Source of the DNA: Deinandra increscens subsp. villosa
Lineage: Eukaryota > Streptophyta > Magnoliopsida > Asterales > Asteraceae
Length of the DNA stretch: 64,000 nucleotides
Reading direction: 5' to 3'
NCBI GenBank assembly: GCA_039602395.1
Contig: JBCNJP010000229.1
Location: 202,215 to 266,214, forward strand
Below the pieces are notes generated by a model. The model was not told where the DNA came from. It saw only the letters and a list, made by a program, of their open reading frames with translations, and ran no database searches. Shown piece by piece: positions 52,804 through 63,947 of the stretch. Each line of letters begins with the position of its first letter. The first letter of the stretch is position 1. The position numbers and the translations under genes are program-made.

Positions 52804-53916
52804 ATGATAAACGATTTCCAAGCATTTGCTGCCATTCGAAATTCTATGCAAGCATTGTTGAATTATGACAATGAAATTAGGACTAGTCAAAAAGTTCCAA
52901 AGTTGTTGAATTTAGAAGATTACCATAATTAGCGTAAACGTTTTGAATCCCACATTGGCACATCTGATTGTGACATGTGGATTGCGATTGATGAACCGTT
53001 TACCTATCCGACAGATGCCAGTGGAGTATTGATACTTCAGAGAAATTTGGATGTTACTCAAAAAGCCAATTATGATAGAGAACATAAAGCTTATGGTGCG
53101 TTGACTATGGCTTTACCCAAATAATTACTACACCAATTCAAAACGTGTAAGAACTCACATGAATTGTGGAATGCATTGCAAAAGCAGTGTGATGGTAACG
53201 ATCAATACAAGAAGAGTAAGAAGAATGTACTGAGAAAAGAGTTTGATAACTTCAAACATTTTGAAGGAGAAAATGTTTCAAACTTGATTTCTCGACTTAG
53301 TCCACTTCAATCAGAAATGGATGTTGTTAATCTCAAAAAAGGAGGATGACGAGCTCACAGAAAAGCTTCTAGAAGCTTTACCAGAGAAATGGGAGTCATA
53401 TGTTCTTCTTTTGACTCATGATAAAGATTTTTTTCAACAATGACGTTTCTGGAATTAGTTGAGAAGCTACAAGCGCGTGATTTGGTGATGAAGAATGTGA
53501 ATAACACTCCGGCTCAAGTCCAAAATCCAGAGTTATATTATGGACAAAATGCTGCTATAATTTCTGGAAAATCGGGAAAGCAAGTTGTGCACCGACTACA
53601 GCTTTTGTGGCTGGGAATGTTTCTGAAGGCAGCAACAATTCAAGTTCTGGAAACTATGAGTCGAGAGTTTGTAGTGTGTCTATTCCTACAAGCAACACTT
53701 CTAGTGCAAGTAAGTTAGCGTTGTCGGTCAACACAACATAAGACTACACGGCATTGGTCTCGACTTTAGTTTCATCTTACTATGGGGTGATAACCGGGAA
53801 AGTCAGCAATGCAGAGTTAACTGAAGAAGATTATGATCAGGTTGACCTAGATGATTTAGAATTAATGGATCTCAACTGGCAATTTACCATGCTTTCAAGG
53901 AGGGTGAAGAGATTCT
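52804..53916 (+). pseudogene. Copia gag (UBN2-type), broken and truncated
   Basis: The ATG at 52804 opens MINDFQAFAAIRNSMQ. The gag polypeptide of copia type follows, with RFESHIGTSDCDMWIAIDEP, ELWNALQKQCDGNDQYKKSK and LLEALPEKWESYV. In-frame stops lie near 52930 and 53122, and frame changes occur near 53340, 53440 and 53600. The C-terminal part (ELTEEDYDQVDLDDLELMDL) leads towards the zinc knuckle but is cut at 53916 by the next LTR. Confidence 0.8.
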
Positions 53917-54254
53917 TGAAAATGCGTGAGAGGTAGATCGTCTACTTAGTCGTATCGAAATCAATGTAAAACGAGATGAACACCGAGAGTAAATACAAAG
54001 AAACTTGTATTAGACCATAGAGAACCATAGAGTACACTTGATAGAAAGTAAGACTCAAATGTACAAGCCCCCTAAGTTCTACACAAGACAAACTATATAT
54101 ACTAGCTGAAACCTCGATGGTCCGAACCTCCAGTTCGGACAAGTTCGGACTAGTCCGAACTCAGGGTTCGCCAGGAGTTCGGATCACAACTAACTTGCAT
54201 ATCTTCGTCTTGTATCCGATACTTCACATGACGATCAAGAACCATGTATCAACA
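53917..54254 (-). repeat. 3' LTR of the second copia derivative
   Basis: 338 bp. The reverse strand begins TGTTGATACATGG and ends CTCACGCATTTTCA, matching 4250-4630 in layout. It carries a stem GTCCGAAC/GTTCGGAC (about 54119-54139) and a perfect 20-bp palindrome AGTTCGGACTAGTCCGAACT at 54142-54161, upstream of a reverse TATATATAG (about 54092-54100). Confidence 0.8.
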
Positions 54255-54284
54255 AACTCCCCTCCCCCCTCCCCCCCCCCCCGG
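54255..54284 (-). other. Polypurine tract with expanded G-run
   Basis: The forward strand shows AACTCCCC, then runs of six and thirteen or so C; the reverse strand is therefore a long G-tract adjoining the LTR start. The sister element has only a short G5 there (4631-4642). The length of a mononucleotide run this long is uncertain in any assembly. Confidence 0.65.
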
Positions 54285-54825
54285 CATGTGCAGTATCATC
54301 TTTCACTTAAAACTTGTATCTTGTATCTTCAATCAAACTCTTCCTCGATCTTGACGATGAGTTCAATCTTGAATACTTGATATTGCATCGTGTGAAATCT
54401 CTTTATCAACAATCTTCAGAAGACTTGAAGTTGTGATGTTCTCTTTCCACTTAGAACCCTGCCAACATAAGTAATCTTGGCGCAAAACGTCTCTTTGAGA
54501 CTCCAAGACATTTTGATTTTGAAATTTGATTTTGTATTCCGTGTTGATCAATCGAAAAGAAATAAGAAACAAAATCTTTTTGACTTTTAGAAACTTTATA
54601 TCAAAACACACCTAAAATCTTTTTCGTATTTTATGATAATAAAAGTGAACACAATACTGAATCACACACTATTTTTGTCTTTTGCGAGAAAGATCACGAC
54701 TTGGGATCATATTGGACATAACATGTTGAACTACACTTCAATTTCGATTATTGTAACATATAAGCCATGTTGATTGCATATATAATTTGTCTAACTTTAA
54801 ACTCAGGCAGAATCATACTCATAAT

Positions 54826-55609
54826 TGTTATCCCCTAAATTTTGACCTAGTTTCTTACTAATGATCTCCGACAGGTTAATGCCCCTGGATGTCGAACATG
54901 CAGGGAAGGCGTATTCGGTAACTAGACCCAGGATGTTTACTTATAATTTACTCAGTTATTGTCCCAGGATGCAATGTGTCCTGGATCTGTTTATTTATCT
55001 AACCCCAGCATGCACGGATACCCTGCATGCTAGGTAAGCATTACTAATCTTTCTCTTTGATTCCATGTGTTTAAGCCAGGAACAAAAGGAAGATAACGGT
55101 CACTTAGACTTAGTCAAGCTCGAGAGCACGTGTGGAAAAAGAAGACCCGCCGTTAAACTCGGTCAAATAACGGCCAGGAGTGGTTGAAAGAAGATCCCAA
55201 GAATCACGGAATGTTAGTTAGGTTATCCATGTATTTATACGCGGCGTAGGCTTCATTTTTTACTCTCTCGATCACTTGTATTCACACTACCACATAGCTT
55301 TCAAGCCGCAAACACTTGTACTCGATACTTTAACTTAGCAATAAATAGGCAACGTGTGTTATCGTTGCCGAAGGGGTTTTTTATGCCGGCAATCCTTGAA
55401 GACATTCAAGGATTAAGGGCTTTTCCCCCTTTCAAATCTCGCTGTCATTAGTTGCATTCAGGGAAGTTGTTGTTTGTGTTTTCATACGTTTCCATCTAAC
55501 CTTGGATTTTTGCTTACAAACTTGATTTCCGAAAAGTTACATCCAGGGCACCATACCTCACAAACTAATTTGGTTACTTAATTTACTTGCTTAATTTTTT
55601 ATCAAAACA
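54826..55609 (+). repeat. 5' LTR of the second Tat element
   Basis: 784 bp, TGTTATCCCC ... TCAAAACA. Homologous to 17226-18004 along its length. The 5 bases to its left are ATAAT. Confidence 0.82.
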
Positions 55610-55611
55610 AT

Positions 55612-55629
55612 TTGGCGCCCATCGTGGGG
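55612..55629 (+). other. Primer-binding site of the second Tat element
   Basis: TTGGCGCCCATCGTGGGG, one base different from the copy at 18007. Confidence 0.72.
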
Positions 55630-55705
55630 CAATTGGTGTCAATATTTTTCCCAAACTCTTGCTAGATTTATCTTTAATTTGATTTTTACAAAAATCTATC
55701 AAAAA

Positions 55706-56523
55706 ATGGCAACACAACCGAGTACCTCGAATGTGACTACCCCTGCAAGCACTTCTACCACAACCAACACTGCGCTGCCTCCTCCACCACCACGAGTTAC
55801 CTTGACAACAACCGATCCTGTGAACCGCAACACTAGCAGAACCACCACTCAAGGGATCACAGGATCAGGACGTGCTGGAGAGATCCCAATAATGGCTTCC
55901 AACGATGAACTCCTTGCCATGTTCGCAAAAGTACAACAATATATGGAGCAACAACAGAAAGTGAACCAGGATATGTATGGAGAGGTAGCCAGGCTAAGGT
56001 CAGAAATCAATAGGGCGGATCATACACCCGTATCTCCTGTCCAGGCCAGAAGGCTACAATACAACAGCCCTGGAAATGGGTCTAGCTTGGCAGACGACGT
56101 TCAAACAATAGAACCGAGATCCACACTTGCTGCTTATACTACCCTGGCCGACAGGCCCAGGATGTCTACATTCAGGGACTCCGGTGTGAATCCTGGGGGA
56201 ACAACTACCCAAGATGCTGGTAACATCCTTGAAACTCCTAACCTTAATGCCCGTACTAACGAATCTGTGCAGGATACAGGTGTAAGCCCAGCAGTGGCCA
56301 AGGAACTCAAGAAATTAAAGGAGATGATCTCGAGTGTGCCAGGAGTAGTTCAACCTATCCCTGAAGTAGCACCATCGAGTCACCGACTTTCAAGGTTCGC
56401 TCCCCCGATATGTGACGTGGAAATACCCAAGAGGGTTCCAGACTCCCAGTATGAGAGTTGTACGACGGCACAACAGATCCGGAGGAACACATGGCTGAGT
56501 ATATGGAAAGAATGGAGGTGATC
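55706..56523 (+). pseudogene. Tat gag N-terminal part, truncated
   Basis: The ATG at 55706 (MATQPSTSNVTTPAS) gives an open frame through LSRFAPPICDVEIPKR. Unlike its sister at 18098 it has no stops after ELLAMFAKV. A one-base insertion after EIPKR (near 56433) shifts the rest. Reading on in the corrected frame, the retrotrans_gag domain would be reached but is cut at 56523 by the copia-type LTR. Confidence 0.8.
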
Positions 56524-57803
56524 TGTTGGATTTAGGTGTCCAGACCCGACTAAATCAAGTACCCGACCCGGTCAAGACCCGTAAGAGTTACACCGGAGGC
56601 AACGGGTTTTAAAGTCCGCTTACTTTTATAACCGGAAAATTCGCAGAAGAATTAATTATTTGTTTATTAAATGGTTTAATAGATAAATAATTAATTAGTT
56701 AACTATCATTAATCATTAAGATTAATTAAGCGACAAAAGACGTTAAATATCATTTACGTCTTAAACGACGATTGACGAATTAGTATTTGACTAATATTCG
56801 TTAAGTCTCGGCAAGCGACAATAATTTAAGGGATTAAATGTTAATCTCACAAATTGAGTGGTTCGATTAAGGATTAAATAATATCGAGGGACTAATCGGA
56901 AACTTAATCAGTTATATATATAACTGATTAAGAGAGGCGAAACCCTAATCCTCTAAGTGAGAATTTCGGCCCCCCCCCCCTTCTCCTCCCTCTCGCGAAT
57001 CCGACGCCGACAACCACCCCGCCGCCGTCGCCTCCCTTGTTCTCCGACGACCGATCGTGAGAACCCTAATCCTATATCGCCACCGCTGCCTCGTCGTTCC
57101 GCCAGCCGCCAGCCGCCGCGCAGCCGCACCGCCGCCCGCCGCCAGCCACCGCAGCCGGCCGCGACCAGCCGCCGTCGCAGCAGCCCGGAGAAGCCGAGCC
57201 GCCACCGCCTGCCGCCCAGCCGCAGCCGACCGCCGTACCGCCGCCGCCGTCACCGTCGCACGCAGCCGCCGCCCGAGCCGGCCGCTGCCACTCCTCGCCG
57301 TCGCCGTTCCACCGCCGACAAACCCTAGCCGCGAACCGCGTCACCCGCGTGTTCCGTCGTCGTCCGCGAAACCCTAATTTCGCGCCTATCCGACGTACGG
57401 GATTTCGGTGCCGTGTCACCGAGGGAATTCCGTATCTGCGAGGTCGTTTCGATTTGCCCGTCAAATCTGTCCTGCGAAACCCTAGCGTCACCCGTTGACT
57501 TCCGGTGTCTCAAACGTCTGTTTGAATCACCGCTCAGGTATATCTAAACTTGTTATTAGTTTAGATTTAATTGTTTTATTTTATGATATGTCGCGTTTTT
57601 ATATAAATGCGTTTTTGGTGTTTGCGCGTTATGGTGATTGTCGAATCCTGTTGTTTTGGCTTACGCTAATTATCTGGTTTTTCGCGTTAGTAAATTAGAA
57701 CGTTTTCCGCTGCCTATTAAATTAATTGTTAATTTAATTATCTGATTTAAATTACTTCGGTAATTGATTAAATAATTATTTATTGTAAATAATTATTTTC
57801 ACA
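56524..57803 (+). repeat. 5' LTR of the gag-only element
   Basis: 1280 bp. AT-rich first 400 bases, then a GC-rich block (about 56970-57500) of CCGCC/CAGCCG repeats with GAACCCTAATCC and CGAAACCCTA words, then AT-rich again. Near-identical to 62639-63947 outside the GC block. Frames open on both strands in the GC block are compositional. Confidence 0.88.
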
Positions 57804-58178
57804 AAGGTGAACGTATTGGAGTATTTCAACACCGTACGCACACACTGACCACTTAGGACAACTACTATTTTCTTTACACGCACCTTTGGTATTGGAGTAT
57901 TTCAACACCGTACCTCTGGTCGGCATGTAGACAAAATGGGCATAGATGGGGCTAAACGTATTTCGTTGATCCGTTCGCGAAAGCCCCATAACGGGAGTTG
58001 TGACAGTCACAAGTGACAATCGTTGTCCGTTCAGCTACTTAGAAATTTTGAAAGCACTTTACGCTGCCTGGAGAAATTGTCTAACTAACTGAATTCCCAA
58101 TTCCTATTCAAGATTAGCTTGCCATCCTTGAATACGAATCAAACATCGAAACACTAAAACATTTGCCTATTGTTTCAG

Positions 58179-59171
58179 ATGGCTAACCGCGCAAACCAAG
58201 AGATTTTCCATCTCAAGTCTCTCCTTGAGAAGGAGAAACTTAATGGCGCCAACTTCCTTGATTGGGAAAGGAATCTGAAAATTGTCCTGAAAATGGCTAA
58301 CATGGAAAACGTGTTAGAGGCTGAGGTTCCTGAGGAACCTGAAGCTGACACGGCCGCGGCGCGAAACGCCCATAACACACTGCGAACAAATGCCAAGAAT
58401 GTCGCGTGTCTTATGCTAGCCACCATGGATTCTGAGATCCAGAAGAACATGGTTGACAGGACGGCTTTTCAGATGATCGGTGATCTAAGGGGCATGTTTG
58501 AAACTCAGGCCCGACAAGAGCGCTATGACACCGTTGTGACACTCATTAGTTGTCGCATGGCCGAAGGCGCTCCCGTCAGCCCTCATGTCCTGAAGATGAA
58601 GAGTTACATCGACCGCTTAGCAAAACTGAATTACGTCATCCCCGCCGAAATGGCGACTGACCTGATTCTTCACTCACTGTCCAGTGCCTTCACCCCTTTC
58701 CGGGTGAACTTTAACATGCATAGCATGGTAAAGTCAGTGACTGAACTTCACGGTATGCTTAAAACCGCTGAAGTTAATTTTGTTAACGGCAAGGCACCCG
58801 ATGTACTTACGATCCGATCAGGAGGCGTCAAGAAGCCCGAGGTAAAGAAGGGTAGGCGTGGGAACAAAAGGAAAGGCAAGGCAGCTGTCACCAGAGCGTC
58901 TGGAAGCTCCCAGAAGGGCAAGCCTAAGGCAACCAAGGCACCGCCGCCTGAACAGCGCGAGTGTTTTGAATGCCACAAGATGGGGCACTGGAAAAGAAAC
59001 TGCCCAGAATATCTTGCCAAGGTGAAGAGCGGAAAAGCCCAGCCGGGTAATTCCTCAGGTATACACATAAGATTATGTTGTATGATGCTTCACTTATTCC
59101 TACAAAATATATGTTTGACATACTTTACATTTTGTAGGTGCATGAAGCTGAAAGGAAGCAAGCCAAGATGA
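58179..59171 (+). CDS. Copia-type gag, intact, about 330 aa
   Basis: The ATG at 58179 (MANRANQEIFHLKSLLEKEK) starts an uninterrupted frame. It has LNGANFLDWERNLKIVL and LRGMFETQARQERYD, typical of the copia gag_pre/UBN2-like domain. A basic linker (KKGRRGNKRKGKAAVT) precedes the zinc knuckle CFECHKMGHWKRNCP (about 58963-59007). After NSSG the frame runs into a GT-AG-like interval (59059-59137), so the last 30 codons may be intron read-through. The intact frame suggests recent activity. Pol would have to be supplied by another element. Confidence 0.8.
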   Translation: MANRANQEIFHLKSLLEKEKLNGANFLDWERNLKIVLKMANMENVLEAEVPEEPEADTAAARNAHNTLRTNAKNVACLMLATMDSEIQKNMVDRTAFQMIGDLRGMFETQARQERYDTVVTLISCRMAEGAPVSPHVLKMKSYIDRLAKLNYVIPAEMATDLILHSLSSAFTPFRVNFNMHSMVKSVTELHGMLKTAEVNFVNGKAPDVLTIRSGGVKKPEVKKGRRGNKRKGKAAVTRASGSSQKGKPKATKAPPPEQRECFECHKMGHWKRNCPEYLAKVKSGKAQPGNSSGIHIRLCCMMLHLFLQNICLTYFTFCRCMKLKGSKPR

Positions 59172-62100
59172 CACTGAGCTATTCTGCGATTTTCGCACCT
59201 AAATAAAGTTCGTGTCTCAAGTTTTCGGTTTAAAACAATTCTTGGTAATTTTGAAACAACTTGTTTTGTTTGGTTTTCCCTGGCTGTTTTCCAGGATGAA
59301 CAAATTGCTTTCCTTGGATTTTGATTATGACATGTTTTGACAATGGTTGATTTTCGAAACATACATGATTGTTTTAATCTACTTTGGATTTGATTCAACC
59401 TTTTGTTAGATTAAACTCAAAATCCCATAACAACATACCTTAAAACCTGGTGCACTTGATTTGATCTAGGCTAGCTTAAATGCGATATGATAACCCTTTG
59501 GTTATCATATCCCATCAAAGCTGTAATGCCTTATGCGTCTATTGTAATTGTTACGAGACAACGCACGACATAACGGTAGTTCATAAAGTCCTATGACTTT
59601 GAACCATCCGACGTCAAGAATATTAAATCAAGTCGAACCGATTGAAGATCGCCGTTTCGATCTACAACCATATGAACATATCAATCCTCTGCTTCAAGTG
59701 GACGTTTGCTCATATAAGTTCGAATCACCAGCTAAACTACTACAAGAATAATCACTTGCTGATTATAACATTGTAGAATGGTCACACCACCTCTGGTGCA
59801 CATTACCATTACATGTGCATACCTAAACACATCTTGGAAGTCTTAGACTACAATAGTTGTACTCACGTGTGTTTAAATCCGACATGCACTAAGTGTTTTG
59901 TACGACGATCAAAAGTTTCATCTTGAAACTGATAAACACAAGACTAATGACTTGCCACAACAAAGACCTTGACATTTTGTAACCATAACGCCCCTTCGCA
60001 CATCACTTGCATAACTAACTTCCAATCCCAAGACCTGCATCTTGCGAAGATGGAATTTAATAATTACATGTCCAAAGCTAGATCTTTAAATATCTGAAGA
60101 AAGGTGACTCTTATAAGTCACTGGACTATGTAAAGCAACCCTCGCACCGGAACGAGACGAGCAAGATGGGCAATGTTTCACCAACAATATGAACATATCA
60201 ATCCTCTGCTTCAAGTGGACGTTTGCTCATATAAGTTTGAATCGCCAGCTAAACTACTACAAGAATAATCACTTGCTGATTATAACATTGTAGAATGGTC
60301 ACACCACCTCTGGTGCACATTACCATTACATGTGCATACCTAAACACATCTTGGAAGTCTTAGACTACAATAGTTGTACTCACGTGTGTTTAAATCCGAC
60401 ATGCACTAAGTGTTTTGTACGACGGTCAAAAGTTTCATCTTGAAACTGATAAACATAAGACTAATGACTTGCCACAACAAAGACCTTGACATTTTGTAAC
60501 CATAACGCCCCTTCGCACATCACTTGCATAACTAACTTCCAATCCCAAGACCTGCATCTTGCGAAGATGGAATTTAATAATTACATGTCCAAAGCTAGAT
60601 CTTTAAATATCTGAAGAAAGGTGACTCTTATAAGTCACTGGACTATGTAAAGCAACTCTCGCACCGGAACGAGACGAGCAAGATGGGCAATGTTTCACCA
60701 ACAATGGATTGTTGCTTAGCGAAACATGTTGACATTCCGATTAGAGTTTGTATGTTTACCTTAACTGAGTAAGGGAAACATCCTCTAATATCGGACCCAA
60801 GAATCCGATAGAATAAATCATCATCTCGACCACCACGAGATACTTTCAAACGATCATAGACGAACGCATCTTCATGCTATCAAACTCTGAAAGGACTTTG
60901 ACAATCGTCTTTGAACTTATGAGTAAGTCATAACATCTGGATATTAAGCATTCGATTTCCGTACCACATATTACGGAGTCGAACATTTTCGTTCTTGGAA
61001 ACGAAATTTAACTATCACGTTTTCTTCGTGCAAATTTGATATCCAAACGGTTTGAAAGAAGAGATGATGATAGGGAATGTCAATCTGCCTCAAGCAAGTG
61101 GGAGCATCGCCACTGATCCTTACCGGAATAACGATCAAGTGCCGATCTAAAGATCATTTAAATTTACTGGAGTAAAATTTCAAATGACACCTCAACTTAA
61201 TTATAAGTTTCAAGATTAAATTAAGTATTGATCATCAAATGGCTGAGCAACCATTAATACGATCAATCTCTTGAAACGATTCGAATCATACTAAATGTGA
61301 TGCGAAAATAAATCCAATACTTGGATATTGCATGGAATGTTGCCGTAAAGTGTTACGCCATGACCATAGATGGAAAATCACATCATCACTACTAAACACT
61401 GATGAAAGGGAATATATGTTCATTAACCGAGTACCAATTATACTCGTTGAACATTGATAGCCACCTTAATTGAATCTGAACTAAGAATGCCGTAAAACAT
61501 TCAAAGGGTTAATTCGACTCTGTAAATAGTCGGTTAACATGCTCAAGTGATAACACAGTCGTACATGAGCTTACCAAGGGCACTACATTATCACAAGTTC
61601 GATTCACTTAAGAAGACTCACTGTTCAAGATAAACACTGAATCTTAAGAAACAACAGATATTGGCAATCCTAAAACGAAACTCGAGGAAATGATTGCGAG
61701 TTTATAGTTTTCAATGATCAGGTCAGATCAGTGAAATGACACTATTGGATAGTGCATGAATTCTGCATCACATCGATATTCGATTTTAGTGTTGGATGTC
61801 GAACATTATCGTTTGCACCATATCATTCGATCTCCTCTAAGCTGTTAGACGGGACTTTGAATTCTGCGTAACGCGTTCGAATTTTATACGTTTTGTTATC
61901 CATGAATATTTCGTCAATATTCTAAAGGTTCGTAGTCGATCAGACATTGCGGGAGCAACGTCTGAAACAAGACTATTCTGACTCTGGACTCAAGGTGTTG
62001 ACCTCCAGACTCACAAGACCTCATTAGAGAATGACGTAAGGACGTAACTCGCATCAGAGTGTCTTCAAGGATTTAATCATAAGACAAATCTGATTGATGG

Positions 62101-62627
62101 TATACTCAACAGTATCCTTCGACCTGAGATACATGAGCGACCTCCCGTCTGCCTAAGAACTTTCTTTGATTGTAGCTTAACGCTGTCGCGTAACTGCCAG
62201 CCATAACGGTTACTTTTGGGAACGGATCTGAAGCTTAGTGGGAGCTGTATGTAGTCAATATGGGATTCTGTGCTCTTGCATTGATAATGCAACAGTTTGA
62301 CATCGTGGGCCCTCTCGTTAGTTCCAAGTGTTAAGTGTAAGGCCTTACCCAAACTTACTGTGTGTTTGATTGGACCACTTCGAACAGAACAACGAGAAAT
62401 ACAATGATCGAACATGATAGAGAATGAATAAGTCCATGTCTCTAGTTCGATTGATGTCTCATACAGAAAGGATCTGATGACTTTACAAATACCATAAGTC
62501 TAAACTATATCACAAGTTTACTGATATGCCTTGGTTGTTTTGACTTGAAGTGTCATGACTGGTTGGGACAGCCACGTGTAGCTAGAGCACCTCTGACTGT
62601 ATCTTGATTAATAGTCGCGATCAGTCC
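59172..62627 (+). other. Noncoding interior of the gag-only element
   Basis: No ORF of weight and no RT or integrase motif. Contains the tandem duplication listed separately. The reverse frame 62077-62415 shows no recognisable protein. Confidence 0.6.
59671..60704 (+). repeat. Tandem duplication, two 517-bp copies
   Basis: Copy 1 59671-60187 and copy 2 60188-60704, both running from TATGAACATATCAATCC to GTTTCACCAACAA. They differ at only a few positions (for example TTCGAATCACC versus TTTGAATCGCC), so the duplication is recent. Confidence 0.92.
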
Positions 62628-62638
62628 AAGTGGGAGAC
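62628..62638 (+). other. Polypurine tract of the gag-only element
   Basis: AAGTGGGAGAC directly before TGTTGGATTT; standard copia position and composition. Confidence 0.8.
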
Positions 62639-63947
62639 TGTTGGATTTAGGTGTCCAGACCCGACTAAATCAAGTACCCGACCCGGTCAAGACCCGTAAG
62701 AGTTACACCGGAGGCAACGGGTTTTAAAGTCCGCTTACTTTTATAACCGGCAAATTCGCAGAAGAATTAATTATTTGTTTATTAAATGGTTTAATAGATA
62801 AATAATTAATTAGTTAACTATCATTAATCATTAAGATTAATTAAGCGACAAAAGACGTTAAATATCATTTACGTCTTAAACGACGATTGACGAATTAGTA
62901 TTTGACTAATATTCGTTAAGTCTCGGTAAGCGACAATAATTTAAGGGATTAAATGTTAATCTCACAAATTGAGTGGTTCGATTAAGGATTAAATAAAATC
63001 GAGGGACTAATCGGAAACTTAATCAGTTATAAATATAACTGATTAAGAGAGGCGAAACCCTAATCCTCTAAGTGAGAATTTCGGCCTCCCCCTTCTCCTC
63101 CCTCTCGCGAATCCGACGCCGACAACCACCCCGCCGCCGTCGCCTCCCTTGTTCTCCGACGACCGATCGTGAGAACCCTAATCCTATATCGCCACCGCTG
63201 CCTCGTCGTTCCGCCACCGACCGCCGCTCACGAAGCCGCCGCCGCGCGCCCGCCTCCATCGCGAGCCGCCGCAGCCGCCCGTCACGGAGCCGCCGCAGCA
63301 GGCCGCGACCAAGCCGCCGCAGCAGCAGCCCGGAGAAGCCGAGCCGCCACCGCCTGCAGCCCAGCCGCAGCCGACCGCCGCACCGCCGCCGCCGTCACCG
63401 TCGCACGCAGCCGCCGCCCGAGCCGGCCGCTGCCACTCCTCGCCGTCGCCGTTCCACCGCCGACAAACCCTAGCCACGAACCGCGTCACCCGCGTGTTCC
63501 GCCGTCGTCCGCGAAACCCTAATTTCGCGCCTATCCGACGTACGGGATTTCGGTGCCGTGTCACCGAGGGAATTCCGTATCTGCGAGGTCGTTTCGATTT
63601 GCCCGTCAAATCGTCCTGCGAAACCCTAGCGTCACCCGTTGACTTCCGGTGTCTCGAACGTCTGTTTGAATCACCGCTCAGGTATATCTAAACTTGTTAT
63701 TAGTTTAGATTTAATCGTTTTATTTTATGATATGTCGCGTTTTTATATAAATGCGTTTTTGGTGTTTGCGCGTTATGGTGATTGTCGAATCCTGTTGTTT
63801 TGGCTTACGCTAATTATCTGGTTTTTCGCGTTAGTAAATTAGAACGTTTTCCGCTGCCTATTAAATTAATTGTTAATTTAATTATCTGATTTAAATTACT
63901 TCGGTAATTGATTAAATAATTATTTATTGTAAATAATTATTTTCACA
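62639..63947 (+). repeat. 3' LTR of the gag-only element
   Basis: 1309 bp; same layout as the 5' LTR. The GC-rich block (about 63080-63610) differs from the 5' copy by several rearranged CCG/CAG units, while the AT-rich parts differ only at scattered bases. Short forward frames at 63072 and 63169 are compositional. Confidence 0.88.

Larger units (their letters stand above)
51714..53916 (+). mobile_element. Ty1/copia element, 5' part only
   Basis: 5' LTR, primer site, a long leader and gag, cut at 53916 by the LTR of another element. The gag has stops and frameshifts. The remainder of the element (pol, 3' LTR) is not in the window in recognisable form. Confidence 0.8.
53917..54825 (-). mobile_element. 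Copia-type element, 3' LTR and part of the interior, same family as 4250-7597
   Basis: The reverse-strand LTR (54254 to 53917) is followed to the right by an interior related to 4631-5265 through its whole length. A Tat LTR cuts it at 54826. Its gag side and 5' LTR are not in the window. The 5 bases left of it are ATTCT. Confidence 0.75.
54826..56523 (+). mobile_element. Second Tat-lineage element, 5' part only
   Basis: 5' LTR, primer site and the first part of gag, closely related to 17226-18900. Truncated at 56523 by the LTR of the copia-type element. Its right part is not found after that element's 3' LTR at 63947. Confidence 0.85.
56524..63947 (+). mobile_element. Copia-type gag-only element with long LTRs
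   Basis: LTRs 56524-57803 and 62639-63947 (TGTTGGATTTAGG ... TTTTCACA) flank 4.8 kb. The interior holds an intact gag and 3.4 kb without recognisable pol, including a 517-bp tandem duplication. The tract AAGTGGGAGAC before the 3' LTR is the usual copia polypurine tract. No primer site of the initiator-Met type is seen after the 5' LTR. No target duplication is found (TGATC left, A-run right). Confidence 0.82.

Noticed and set aside
56945..57513. Long arginine/proline- or alanine-rich frames open on both strands in the GC block of the LTR (also 63068-63609)
   Set aside because: Both strands and several frames are open at once because the block is CCG/CAG repeat without A/T. There is no conserved start or domain, and the two LTR copies differ in frame there.
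57810..57913. GTATTGGAGTATTTCAACAC repeated twice after the 5' LTR as a primer-binding site
   Set aside because: It does not match the initiator-Met or other common plant retroelement primer sites; it is recorded only as a short direct repeat.
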